This document shows, one piece after another, positions 46,801 to 57,061 of a DNA stretch of 64,000 nt. The DNA is taken from positions 124,001-188,000 of the forward strand of contig JASPKZ010007552.1 in assembly GCA_030220185.1 (NCBI GenBank), in the 5' to 3' direction. The DNA is from Diploptera punctata. Taxonomy: Eukaryota > Arthropoda > Insecta > Blattodea > Blaberidae. How positions within the stretch are numbered: position 1 is the stretch's first letter; each line of letters starts with the position of its first letter. Below the pieces are notes generated by a model. That model was not told the origin of the DNA, made no database searches, and saw nothing but the letters and a program-made list of their open reading frames with translations. The translations under genes and the position numbers were made by a program.

Positions 46801-47589
46801 AGCAGTTAGTCGGTTCCAAATAGTTGACCAGTGAAGTGATATTAAGAGTGAAGGCAAGAAACTGTGTTATGTAGACCTATCACCGATTATAAGAAAAAAA
46901 ATTGATGATTAATGTTAGTGAAGCAAGAAACATTATTAGCAGTAAGTTATGTGTGTATAACAAGTGAAAATTTGTGAAGTAAATATATTAAATTTGGAAA
47001 TGCTCTGTGAACATCTGATGTGTATATTCAAGGGGAAATTATTCGGAATCTTATGCTACCGCGGGATGTGAAAATATAATAATATGCATCTTGTAATGCA
47101 GTTCTTCAAGTAGCAAAATATTTAACACATTGTAGATCTGCATTACAGGGTTCATAAATATATATATTTGTATTGTGACTGCTACGTCAACGGAATTTTG
47201 CAATGGAATTTATTGGTAATGATACTGACAGTATATTCGAAAGCAAAGACGAGTGGCTTTGAACGAGAGCCTTGAATGTAAAAAATACATTATACACTCT
47301 TTGTTTTCTTATTGTTGATGAGATCTTTATATATTATTGCCTTATGGGATATGTACATAAATATCTAATAAAAAACCTCAACATATGTAATAAATGTGTA
47401 ATATCAATACATGTTGCTAGATAATTAATTTTTCTCGAGAACTAAATTTATTCTATGTCATTAATACTTTTTTATCTGACTTTTCTATCTTGTACATTTT
47501 ACGTTATATTTCAATTGTTAATTCTAGATTGAATAAAACGATTTTCTAAGTAATTATGTTGCAGACGTACAATGTACATTTATGTTTAT
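46801..47589. other. Unassigned AT-rich DNA
   Basis: No supported feature. Confidence 0.5.
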
Positions 47590-47770
47590 TGTAATTTCTA
47601 TGTAAGAACAATTTTTTTGTATTTTTTTAACCTGGTTGAGTGATAGACAAGACCTTAAGGCCTTAACTCTGCCGGTAAAATAAAGCTGTTAATAATAATA
47701 ATAATAATAACATTTTTACTATTATTATTATATCGCGTTTCATTTATATATATATATATATATATATATT
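47590..47770 (+). repeat. Conserved 3' tail module, (AAT)n and (TA)n
   Basis: TTGAGTGATAGACAAGACC, TTAAGGCCTTAACTCTGCC and AAAATAAAGC, followed by (AAT)n (47692-47711). A (TA)n run follows at 47745-47769. Matches the modules at 21075 (inverted) and 58915. Confidence 0.6.
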
Positions 47771-47819
47771 TAATATTATAATTAAACGTTAACATATAAA
47801 TATCTTTTTTAACCCTATT

Positions 47820-48170
47820 AGGTTCGTCTTCCGGGCATATAGGCCGTGGTCGAGTCGTTCTTCTACTCGACGTTTCGTCTACTGCTGCGGTAGACATCAT
47901 CAGGAGATACTGCGTGCTCTCTGTGAACTCCTCAACAGTTGGCTGCAGACTGGCTGGTCGTTGACTGACTGATTGTTGACGGTGACGTTGCACCGTCCAG
48001 TGTGCTGCATACTGTTTCCCACTGGGATAAACTTGGCAGCAAATTCCTTTTTGGCTATCAAGTAGTGGTTGTGGATTATGTAACCTCAGCCTTTGGTGAC
48101 AATGTATTTTACCTAACAGGTCTATACCAGAATAATAGTGCAAACCACTATACTTGTAAGAAGGCATCAT
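47820..48170 (-). mobile_element. Penelope-like terminal repeat (pLTR), minus copy
   Basis: From 47946 leftward it is nearly identical, inverted, to 54410-54555 (CAACGACCAGCCAGTCTGCA onward through GACGAACCTAATAGG). That segment belongs to the Penelope-like element whose GIY-YIG ORF is at 53.6-54.4 kb. The 47947-48170 part is probably the upstream portion of the same repeat. Confidence 0.6.
47872..47903 (-). ncRNA. Hammerhead-like ribozyme core, minus copy
   Basis: Minus strand CTGATGA, then T, then a perfect 6-bp stem GTCTAC/GTAGAC closing a 7-nt loop, then GAAAC. A GTCGAGT/ACTCGAC stem follows. Hammerhead variants are known in Penelope-like terminal repeats. The extra T before the stem is non-canonical, so activity is uncertain. 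Confidence 0.5.
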
Positions 48171-48282
48171 AAACTACGCCGCCGGCAAGCAGAGAGTCCG
48201 AAAGCCGGACAGCGTAGAGTGAGCCACACTTCTCAAAGCGAGCGGTCTCGCACTATTTTGTGGATGGTCTCTCCTTTTGAGG
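48171..48282 (-). other. 3' region of gag copy 2
   Basis: Directly after the gag stop: GTGTGGCTCACTCTACGC and TCTCTGCTTGCCGGCGGCG, matching the 3' sequences at 27.95 kb and 46.53 kb. Confidence 0.7.
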
Positions 48283-50150
48283 TTAACCTGTAAAACACTG
48301 GTTAACCAGTCGGCTCATGAAGATGAAACGCTCCATGGGACTAGACAGTTCAGCTAATAAAGGCTGAACATCCCGGAGAATTTCCTCCCCACGAGCACTT
48401 AAGCTACCTATTTGCAATTGCTGGCCCTTAACTTTAGCAGTGCTATTCTCTTGAGTTGTTCTGGAAGCAGTACCAGTCTGTAAAGCTTGGGTGAAGGAAA
48501 TTCTTGGATCGACCTTCACAGAAGTGAAGGTCTTTCTTTGAGTTGTAGTTACAGTTGGATTTGAAATAGGATCACTTGTGGATGGTTTCTCTTTTGGATT
48601 AGGGATGGGTTTAGCTACCCTGCTATAAGCTTCAAGGGCCGCCTTGAAAGCAGGGCAGCTTCTATAGGACGCCGGGTGACCGGACTCTTTGCAATTTGCA
48701 CATTTTAGCAAATTTGTGTCTCTCCGCGCTTCGGCCTTTAGGGTACAGTCCTTGTGCCCGTGAGGCCCAGCGCAGATAACACAGCGAGGAGCCCGATTAC
48801 AGGCGGGAAAGGTATGATTAAATGACTGGCACCGGTAACACTGCTTAAGCCCAGCCCTGGGTCTATATGGTTCTATGGCCACAACAGTGTACAAGAGACG
48901 CTTTAAATCATAAATTTCCAACGCTTTACTATTGCCTTCTAGTTCTAATATATAAATGGGAAGAGGTATAGCCAAATTATTTTCCGTTTTAGTGATCTGT
49001 TTTACAGTTTTAACTGGGAAACCCAACGCGAGGATTTCCTCTTTAATTTCATCTGGGTCTACAGTTGCAGGCAGTCTCTTTAACACCACTTTCAGAGGAA
49101 GATCCCTCTTCAGTTGGAAAATATAGTATTCCCTATTCAGGGAAGTAAAATACTCCTTCAACTTGAAGAAATCTTCCAGTGATCGTGCATAGTAGCGTAT
49201 TCCTCAGGAATACTGACACACTTTAGTTGGTCGCCAATTAGTGATTTCAACTCTTTATTTATTCGGAACAAATTCCCATGACCAATAACTGTAATTGGTG
49301 GGGGTCTTTGCTCCGATTGGACAGTATTACCTGAAGGAGTAGCAGTAGGCGTGGCCATAGTAGGACCAGTAGCTTGAGGAGGGACCATCTCTGAGGATGT
49401 TCCTGCAGTAGAATTTGGAATTTCAGTTAGAACTGAAAATTTATTGTTAATAGGCACTGCTGGAACCTCAGCTCGTGATTCCTGCGGCTCTATGGATCGG
49501 TCAACTTCAAAGATAGGTATGAATTCTTTAGTGGGTTTGCCCAGTAATATGGGTTCTTTTATTTTTGAAGAATCAATTTTAGATTTCTTTACTACTAGTG
49601 TCGTTGTTTTTTCTTTATCTTTTTTCTTTCTGTTTTTCCGTTTAGGAGTAGATTGATTACTAGTTGTTGACTGGTCGTCAGTGAGCATTTGCTCCTCAGT
49701 GGGCATCTGCTCACTGGTGTCCATATCACGACTAGTTGAAGGTATTTCTTCTGTGTAACTCTTTGCTTTAGAATTTAAGGAGGAATAGAAAAGCGCAGTA
49801 TTGCGAATCTCTAGTAGATCTCCTTTCAATTCATTAAGCATAGCTTCGAAGGTTGAGCGACCTGGTTCATTTTCTTTAATCAATTTATTTAACCGATCCA
49901 AAGCTAAAGACGTGAAATCACGAGCTTCTTCGGACCTTTCATAATCCGGGAAAGTACCCATGAAATTTATGAGTATTAGAAAAGTTCCACTTAGAGTGGA
50001 AAGCAATTCTTTTAGTTCGGGATCTTTATCTTATCCATACTTGTGGACAAACTTTTCAAATTTATTCGCGGAGTCTTCCCAGAGTATGAGAGGTCCAACA
50101 TCCTCAATTTCTGGATCAAAAGACCTATCAGACTTTGGCATAGCAGCCAT
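48283..50150 (-). pseudogene. Jockey-like gag (ORF1), copy 2, nearly intact
   Basis: Starts at the ATG at 50150 (MAAMPKSDRSFDPEIEDVG). An early TAA (plus 50031-50033) and one frameshift near 49195 are the only breaks seen. Order: acidic N-part; Ser/Lys-rich linker with basic KRKNRKKKDKE; GHGNLFRINKELKSLI; LPLKVVLKRLPATVDPDEI with IYDLKRLLYTVVAIEPYR (pre-knuckle domain); then three knuckles, CYRCQSFNHTFPAC, CVICAGPHGHKDC and CANCKESGHPASYRSC; C-terminus RFIFMSRLVNQCFTG. Such gags bind element RNA. No ORF2 follows: after ~60 nt the 3' region begins. Copy 3 shares that junction. With only two lesions it is among the youngest gags here. Confidence 0.85.
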
Positions 50151-50480
50151 CGTGCTTGGTAGTACCAAGTCTTAGTTCTGGTCACTATACACAAAAGCAC
50201 TAAACGCTTGTCACAAAAGGATAAGATTATATATATCACAATAACAATTGCGTCCACACCACTTACCTTGATAACACTTCACTCAAATTTATACACAAAA
50301 ACACAAAAAAATCACAAGGATCAGCCCGTGTTAGGGCCACGCCCTAACAAGGAATTTGCTAACCAGCTGTAGAATCCACGGATCTGATTGGCCGAGACGA
50401 AAACTGAAAAAATTGATGCAGCCAATCACAGCACACGAAGGACTACAAGTCAAAACGTCAACAACTTATTGATAGTCGTT
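50151..50480 (-). promoter_or_regulatory. 5' leader of gag copy 2 with paired CCAAT boxes
   Basis: GATTGGC at 50386-50392 and GCCAATC at 50421-50427 form an inverted pair spanning 42 bp, as in the leader of copy 1 (1429-1469, 41 bp). GGGCGTGGCCC lies near 50335-50345. Promoter role inferred. Confidence 0.45.
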
Positions 50481-50493
50481 TGCAGTACTACGT

Positions 50494-50790
50494 CTAGGAT
50501 GCCGTGATGAACTGCAGCAGACGTTCAATGTAGGCAGGATCAATAGCAGTATGAAGTATTGTTAACCAAAGTTGCATGATGTTATCAGTACCAGCTCTGA
50601 TTCCAGTATGTGGCTGGTCGTTGGTGTCTGATCTGATCTGATCTGAATGTAGTCTTGGTGGAAAGGCCCTGCGGCTAGCCAAATTAATGACAAGCGGTGA
50701 GCAATTCCTTTTGACTCTCCAGGATGTCCTAGAAAGGAGAGCCCCGGGTTCCTGCTTAAGCATTAGCCCCGGTGTAAATTAGAAAATGAA
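50494..50790 (-). other. Possible terminal-repeat fragment of another element
   Basis: Contains (ATCAG)n-like ATCAGATCAGATCAGA (minus) next to CAACGACCAGCCACATACTG, reminiscent of the Penelope-like repeat (ATCAGATCAGATC at 53.65 kb; CAACGACCAGCCAGTC at 47.9 and 54.4 kb). The rest is unmatched. An open frame (50494-50763) has no recognised motif. Confidence 0.3.
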
Positions 50791-51979
50791 TAAGTACCGA
50801 TAATTGATAATATATTTAAACGAAAACCATCATTCTAACCTGCATGGTAGCGGCGATGTGCTCCGAATAGTATATGAATTCGTAATTTTTGAATATGGCG
50901 CTTGTGGCCGTCAGCCAATCAGAGGCTGGTGATTTTTTAAAGCTTGATTTTTTGTATTAATTTATTAGGATATCATGTTCGAGTGATATCCATGGTGTTC
51001 TTAATGCTTGTTTTAAATCTATTACCGAGATATTATTAGTTTAATTTAATTTAAAATATATTATTGTCACGAATTTGTGTTAGCCATTCGCGTGGCTGTC
51101 TGGGGATGCCACGCCCCTTTTTTGAAGATGTGTTATTTTGGACGATTCGAAATATATATTGATGTTATTTCGATTCTGTGATATATTATGTGGTCCATGA
51201 ATGCATTTGACGTGTTTTTCAATTAAGTTTGATTATTTAAAGTGCCTAAAACGCAGTCGTGTCTCTGAGCCAATCCGGAGGCTGTGTGATATTGCCACGC
51301 CTATTTTCGCGGTTTCTCGCGAGTTTGTACATTAGCAGCCCAAAGTCGATCCAGAGAAGTTGTGCACCCTATGATGGAATATAGAAGTCCGAAAAAACCA
51401 GCGCCAAGTCGAAATGAAATCTTTCTCATCCTCTTTACCCGGCTCAGTGAAAAATTGGGAATGAAATTTACTGGTGGGAGCTAGGGGACCACTCCGGCAT
51501 TCGCCTTCACGCTAAGGAAATCACCAGAAACCTTTAGCAGAGTGGTTAGCTGAAAAAGAAATTATAATTATATTTATTATATTTTCTAATGATGTTCTAT
51601 GACACAGGATGATGCCCATCGGTCATCCGTTGCGCCACGTGCCATAGATGTGTAATTTTTTAAAGTTAGAGGTATAATTTCGTTAAATAGCCCATTAATT
51701 TTGAATTTGGAAAAGTTATGGGATTTATATTTACTGGTGGAATCAAAGGGCCTACTCCGATATTTATCTTAGCGCTAAGGAAACCACCGAAACCTTAGCA
51801 GAGTAGGTTTGAAGTTAGTGAGAATGATCGAAATATGGCCAAATCGGTCGGGCCTTCCAGCTTTTTAGAGGTGATTAGCTGGTTTTTTCACCTGTTTATA
51901 GTTAATTAGGACGGTTCTTATAGGCGAATAGCCGTCAAAATCACCTGGTATGTCGATATTCAGGAGTATATGTCAGACA
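50791..51979 (-). other. Downstream region of the 52-53.6 kb gag: repeated modules
   Basis: Two imperfect ~105-bp direct copies (about 51450-51550 and 51690-51805) share TTTACTGGTGG and the CGCTAAGGAAA/CCACC block. Three looser modules near 50912, 51080 and 51268 share AGCCAATC-like starts, GAGGCTG and (last two) TGCCACGCC. Read with the gag on the minus strand this would be its 3' region. Read on the plus strand the CCAAT/GCCACGCC modules look promoter-like. I cannot decide between the two. Confidence 0.4.
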
Positions 51980-53434
51980 TTATTTGTGTCTATGCGATCG
52001 TTTGCCTACAGGCCATTCAGGTATTGACTGCCTGGGTGGACGATTTCTAAGGATCACTTCTTCCATGGGGGGATAGAAATCCACTACATGACTGTGTGTC
52101 GGACTTTTCGGAGGAAAGTTGAAGTCCTCCTGTTGTCTTCGACTTTTGGTATCCAGTAGGTTTATATTTATATCCCAACTGTCAATTTCACCTTCGCCCC
52201 AGCCCATGGTCAGGGTAAGGTTAAAGGAACCTGACCTCTGTTCCTGTTGAAGTTGTTCAAGAAGTTGGCTAACAATATCGCCAAATTTGTGCTTGAGATT
52301 TGAGTCATGCGGATATGTTGGGCAGTTGTCCCAGCATAGGCATTCTGATGGAGTGCCTATCAATTTATCCTTCCTCTCTGGGGTTATTGATGCCTGACAC
52401 TTTTTATTTGCTCTCTGTGGAGGCAATATTTCAGTTTGGGTTGCTTGATCAGTAATGTATATAACATTTTGCTGATCGTCTACGATTTCCTCCTCTGGCT
52501 GAGAGGGAACCGGGTTTTGTTCCTGGGTGTTGAATTCAGGTTCATTGCTAGTGGCAACTCCAGTTTTCCTAGAGTTCCTATTTTTCCTTCTACGTGATTT
52601 TTTGCTCTCAGGTCGAGGAGCGGCTGGCTCGACTCTAGCTGGAGCTGTTAGTCTTTCAACAGCAGGAGCAGATGGCCCAACTGGAACTGTTTCAGACCGT
52701 TGGGTTGCAGTTTGAGCTGCACGTCGATAGAGCTCTATTTTAACTTTGTAATAATAGAGTCTTCTTATTTTCAGGACCTCGCAGGCTGTGGAGTCATCCA
52801 CCAAGACTGCCATAAACATTGGCAGCGGGCCTTTGGTCCTTCCGGATGTCATATTGACTACCTTCAGGGCCGTGAACCCGAGACTTGCAAGGTCTTCTTG
52901 GATCAGTGATGGATCCACTTGGGAGTCGATTCCTTTGATCACAATTTTTTTTGTAGCTATGTGATTTTTTTTAATACCTTCGCTGTAAGGTATCTGACGC
53001 CGCTGCAAGAGCTGTACGTATTTATTATGGGCTGACAGTGAAGTTAGCCGGACCCTATTACCCACCCTGGTAACCTCACAAGTTAATGCGAGAGGGTGGT
53101 GTTTGTTGAATACTCTATTCACTGCTGCCAGTTCAGTAGAAAATTCTCTACGGATGAGCAGGGCAGGAGGTTTAGTTACGCTTTCGCGCTGGTTCAGTGT
53201 CCCTGGACCTCCGGTGGGCCCCTCGCTATTTTGCGGGGAGGCCACCGGAGGTAGAGCGACAGTCAATTTTGAACCATTTTTTTCGACAGTTACTGCTGGC
53301 GATTTAGTTGTTTCAACAGCCGTTGCTGCCGTTTTAGGATTCGAAGATTTCTCATTTTTCATATTATTGCGCGTACGAGTCGCGATTGGGGGCGTCTTTG
53401 AAGACTTGCCTGTAGATTTACCATTCCTAACCAT
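51980..53434 (-). CDS. Gag-like ORF1 protein without zinc knuckles (484 aa)
   Basis: The frame is open from 53602, but the first ATG is 53434 (MVRNGKSTGKSS), giving 484 aa with no lesion; nearly every other ORF here is broken. Residues are counted from 53602. A basic, Ser/Thr/Pro-rich start (1-145) precedes a first RRM-like gag fold near 165-210 (ALTCEVTRVGNRVRLTSL) and a pre-C2HC domain near 215-295 (KKIVIKGIDSQVDPSLIQED, MTSGRTKGPLPMFMAVLV, LYYYKVKIELYRR). Where CCHC knuckles normally follow there is a basic patch (SKKSRRRKNRNSRK, 333-346), an acidic stretch (EEEIVDD) and an unusual SECLCWDNCPTYPHDSNLKH with a predicted helix LLEQLQQEQ. The gag relationship is solid. Stand-alone element or co-opted gag is open. 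Confidence 0.75.
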   Translation of the reverse strand: MVRNGKSTGKSSKTPPIATRTRNNMKNEKSSNPKTAATAVETTKSPAVTVEKNGSKLTVALPPVASPQNSEGPTGGPGTLNQRESVTKPPALLIRREFSTELAAVNRVFNKHHPLALTCEVTRVGNRVRLTSLSAHNKYVQLLQRRQIPYSEGIKKNHIATKKIVIKGIDSQVDPSLIQEDLASLGFTALKVVNMTSGRTKGPLPMFMAVLVDDSTACEVLKIRRLYYYKVKIELYRRAAQTATQRSETVPVGPSAPAVERLTAPARVEPAAPRPESKKSRRRKNRNSRKTGVATSNEPEFNTQEQNPVPSQPEEEIVDDQQNVIYITDQATQTEILPPQRANKKCQASITPERKDKLIGTPSECLCWDNCPTYPHDSNLKHKFGDIVSQLLEQLQQEQRSGSFNLTLTMGWGEGEIDSWDININLLDTKSRRQQEDFNFPPKSPTHSHVVDFYPPMEEVILRNRPPRQSIPEWPVGKRSHRHK

Positions 53435-53558
53435 GTTGGAGTGTTCTTTGGAATTTTGTTTACAGGAATTTTGTGGATGACCGGTAGGGAATTGCCCTGT
53501 CAAAGACCCTGGTATCTGGGCCGAGCCTGAGACCGGACGGGAAAGGCCTAGTGCCTTT

Positions 53559-54390
53559 TTAGGATTGGGTACTAACCGTGGTGAAGTAGTGGGATAGAAC
53601 ACTCGACCTGAAAAGGAAGCTGTCGGGACTTGTTTTGCTCAGATCTGATCTGATGGAAACTCCCTCCCTATTTATAGGCACGCCCCTGGTGGAGGGGCGG
53701 TTTTCTGCGCGGTCCGTGTTGCGTGCTGTTTTGTCCAGGCTGTCGCTAGCAGAAGTCATAGGCTTCGTTGTCGTATTGTGCAGTGCCGGGATCCAGATTT
53801 TGTTTATCTTCATGGTTTCTTCTTTTTTGTTAAAGGAATTTTTGTGTTTATACATTTCAATGGCTTCTCTGTACAGTCTGGTGTAATAATGTGATGTTTG
53901 GGACAATACCTGTGTTTCTTCGAATCTTATTATATGTTCTTGGTTGTTCATCCAGTGTTCCGCTACGGCTGATTTTTCCTTTTGTTTTAGTCTGCAATGC
54001 CTCTTGTGTTCTTGCAATCTTGTGGTAACCATTCTTTTTGTTGTGCCGATATAAACCTGTCCACAACTGCAAGGGATGCGATATATAGCGGCAGTACTTA
54101 ACGGATCTCTTGTATCTTTGGCTGGGCACAGTATATTGCTTATTTTTTGTGTTGGCTTGTAGGTTGTAGATATGTTATATTTATTTAATATTCGACCAAT
54201 TCTCTCCGTTATTGTCTTGATATATGGTAGGTACACCTTACCCTTTGCCTCCTCCTTGTTCCCGTTTTCGGATTTGTATTTATTGGGATTTATGGCTCGG
54301 CGAAAATCTGTTTTGCTGTATCCATTGGATTGAAACGCTGCTTGGAGATGATTAATTTCTTCTTGTAGATACTGTGGTTCCGAAATCCTA
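53559..54390 (-). pseudogene. Penelope-like element ORF, C-terminal GIY-YIG endonuclease
   Basis: Minus strand from about 54390: LQEEINHLQAAFQSNGYSKT, then VYLPYIKTITERIGRILNKY, IYRIPCSCGQVYIGTTKRMV (GIY-YIG motif; the IYR...VYIG pair), LQEHKRHCRL, KSAVAEHWMN and YREAIEMYKHKNSFNKKEE (conserved E of the family). The text after KINKIWIPAL leaves the family near 53760, and the frame ends at 53559. The RT part is missing, so this is a 5'-truncated copy. It is flanked on the right by a terminal repeat in the opposite orientation, a known habit of Penelope-like insertions. Confidence 0.85.
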
Positions 54391-54595
54391 TAAATAGGGA
54401 GGGAGTTTCCAACGACCAGCCAGTCTGCAGCCGACTGTTGAGGAGTTCACAGAGAGCACGCAGTATCTCCTGATGATGTCTACCGCAGCAGTAGACGAAA
54501 CGTCGAGTAGAAGAACGACTGGACCACGGCCTATATGCCCGGAAGACGAACCTAATAGGGATCAAGACGCCGGCCGTGAAAACCTACAGTTATAG
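54388..54595 (+). mobile_element. Penelope-like terminal repeat (pLTR), plus copy
   Basis: Begins CCTATAAATAGGGAGGGAG, also found (minus) at 53662-53680 after the GIY-YIG ORF. It runs through the hammerhead-like core to GACGAACCTAATAGGG and GACGCCGGCCGTGAAAACC. About 150 bp are nearly identical to the inverted copy at 47.8-47.95 kb. Confidence 0.7.
54470..54501 (+). ncRNA. Hammerhead-like ribozyme core, plus copy
   Basis: CTGATGA, T, stem GTCTAC/GTAGAC around CGCAGCA, then GAAAC. The next stem is weaker than in the minus copy because of a C-to-G change at CGACTGGACC. Same caveat about the extra T. Confidence 0.5.
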
Positions 54596-55827
54596 GCCTA
54601 CATCTTTTTTTTTTACGTTTTAGTTCTAATATTAATATTACATATTTGGTAGCTATATATATATATATATATATATAGTGCTTCTATGTAACTTAAAAGA
54701 TAAAAAAAAGTATATTACACAAATTGAATTCAAAATACAGTATGGACCATCATATTAGGATACAGTAAATCTTGGCACGAAACACGGTAAACTCACTCTC
54801 GCTACTTTAGGAAATTAGGTTTTCACGGCGACAAGAAAGTATGTTGTATAGTGAAACTATAACAGCAAGGCCATGAAGGGCAAGATGACAAAAAATAATT
54901 TTTTACATGAGTGGTTAGCCTATAGTGAAGCTAGAAAATGTATCCCATTCATGCTCTGACTAAACTTCAACTTAAAACTGCATAACTGATATTTAAAATT
55001 ATACTTTTTTACAAACCTATGTATTCAATTAAACAGTTTACTTAGTATATAAACATATGTTACTATCTTTCAAATGTATAGTATTGTAAGGAGTATGTAA
55101 AAGTACATAGCATGAAATATATATATCCCAATAGCCTAACATGTCACCATATAAAGTTCTCAGACTGATAAAAACCTCTATAAATCTCGTTTAGTGGATT
55201 CAGGTTTAGACCAGTGATATAACTGAACAGAAATTGACTGCAACTATATTGGAAAATTAAGCCTCGAGATAGCGATGACAGCGAATTGTTCAATCTGACC
55301 TGATATCAGTCCATATTTTTGTGTATATACTTTTAGGAATATCAAGTTTCAATGCTGGAGCCGGTCAGACAAACTGGGTTTTTTTCCCCTCATTCGTTGA
55401 GTAGACTCAGATTTGGAATCGCATCTCAACTTACATTTAAACTTAATCTTTATTAAAATAAGTAAATAATAATCAAACACGTTGTATATCCACAACCCAT
55501 AATTATCGTGAGTTATTATATTCTTTACAAAGTAGAGAGAAAAGAAAACAGATGTGAGTATAATATCACCATTATATATAAATAAGTGGACAAATTAAAA
55601 CAACAAATATGAGTCCACTGGTGTAACAGCGCCCGCGACAGTTGTGCGTGGACAACGCAAGTGAACAAATTAAAATATTTTACTGCTTCAATTATCCCGA
55701 GAATCTTGTATGATCGATAGGATGGATGCAAAAAGAAGATAAAACAGTATATATTTTTCTTCTATTTTTTAACATTGTTGGTGGAGGAAAAGCTACAGAT
55801 TAGTAGAAAAATCCAAAATATATAAAT
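54596..55827. other. Unassigned AT-rich DNA
   Basis: Has a short (TA)n near 54656-54677. No gene recognised. Confidence 0.5.
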
Positions 55828-55870
55828 TTATTATTATTATTATTATTATTATTAATATTATTATTAATAT
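55828..55870. repeat. (TAT)n microsatellite
   Basis: About 14 TAT units, directly at the end of the next SINE. Confidence 0.85.
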
Positions 55871-56194
55871 TCCACTGTAATTCTGCCCGAAGGCAGGTCC
55901 TTCACTGCAATCATAGCATTTTCATGCTATGCTTTGCAGCTTTACTAGAGAATTGTAGGTGTGGTAGCTTCCCGATGATGATGATATGATAATGATAAGG
56001 ATGATGATGATGATGATGATGATGGCCATATGATTTCGGGGACCGTCTGCGCCTTAAAGTTTTCCTGACATTTGTCTTACAGGTGAGGAAAAACCCCGAG
56101 AAAAACCTCACCCAGAAAAACTGCCCCGACCGGGGATCGAACCAGTGCCCGCTGCGTGACAAGGCAGCACGCTACCACGAGACCACAGTGGTGG
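55871..56194 (-). mobile_element. tRNA-derived SINE, long form (7180 family)
   Basis: Minus strand from CCACCACTGTGGTCTCG through GCTGCGTGAC... and the B-box region GGTTCGATCCCCGG, the body, a CAT-rich tract (55975-56023) and the CTATGATTGCAGTGAAGG tail. Flanked by (TAT)n on both sides (55828 and 56197), consistent with insertion into a microsatellite. Confidence 0.85.
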
Positions 56195-56196
56195 AC

Positions 56197-56199
56197 GAC

Positions 56200-56238
<39 letters not shown>

Positions 56239-56239
56239 G
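56197..56239. repeat. (TAT)n microsatellite
   Basis: About 13 TAT units on the other side of the SINE. Confidence 0.9.
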
Positions 56240-56879
56240 CCAATCTTAGAAGTAACATATCTAAAAACATTAAGGCTCTTAAGCCAATATTTTTCACGAC
56301 TAAATGTCTAATTAGCTCGAGCGCATATTTATTGCTATTAACAGGCATTAACGTCATAAATTTCAAAATTAATAATTATAATTCCTCAGTTATCCCAGGA
56401 AATTATGACGAGTATATATATTTTTTCATTACAAAAAGTTACCAATGGCAATCAACGTTGTTTGACATTGATATTACGTCATAAAAAAATTAGGTATTTT
56501 GAAACAATATGCAGTTCTACAGTCGTATATAAATGCAAGGAATTCAATGTATACAGATTGGGTTCATGTTTTCATATGTTCACATTGAAACCTATTCTAT
56601 ATTTTTGTAAAAACACATGGAATGCGGGTGTTAGGACTATTACAAATAAAAATGCTCCAGGCAATATACTTCATATGCTTCATGTACATATTCCCATTTT
56701 GTATGAACATATCTCCATACTTTATATTACCAATTTCCATCTTCAATAATTATTTATATTCCAAACAACCTATATTAAATTTGCAATTCACTTGTTTACT
56801 GTCCATTTAACGTCCCATATATATTAATTACTCTATCGCAAATTTATGAACTCTGGACGATGAATTTATAAATCAAATA
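56240..56879. other. Unassigned DNA
   Basis: ORFs at 56405-56749 and 56622-56810 have AT-driven composition and no motif. Confidence 0.45.
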
Positions 56880-57061
56880 ATTGAGTGACGCTATTAAACC
56901 TGGAAGCTCATGGCCTCACGAACATAAGCTTTCCATATATCCTTACTCTGAGCTAATATTTCCCAATCATCCTCCATCAAAGCACAGACATGATATATTT
57001 CCATTTAATTTTTGGGTTGCCTGTTGGGCATTTTCCCTCTAGTTAGAGACAAATTGCTGAG
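56880..57061 (-). pseudogene. Decayed non-LTR RT 3' tail
   Basis: CTATTAAACCTGGAAGCTC and AGCTTTCCATATATCC match the RAYVRAAMNL-type tail in degraded form. It ends at GGGCATTTTCCCTCTAG, the junction with the transposase remnant. Confidence 0.55.

Noticed and set aside
47655..48170. 171-codon minus-strand ORF as a gene
   Set aside because: It spans the Penelope-like terminal repeat, a (TA)n and an (AAT)n tract. No protein family is visible, and the hammerhead-like core lies inside it.
51980..53602. Conventional host regulatory protein
   Set aside because: The two RRM-like/pre-C2HC blocks with GRTKxPLPMF-type text are retrotransposon gag features, so an element origin is preferred even if later co-opted.
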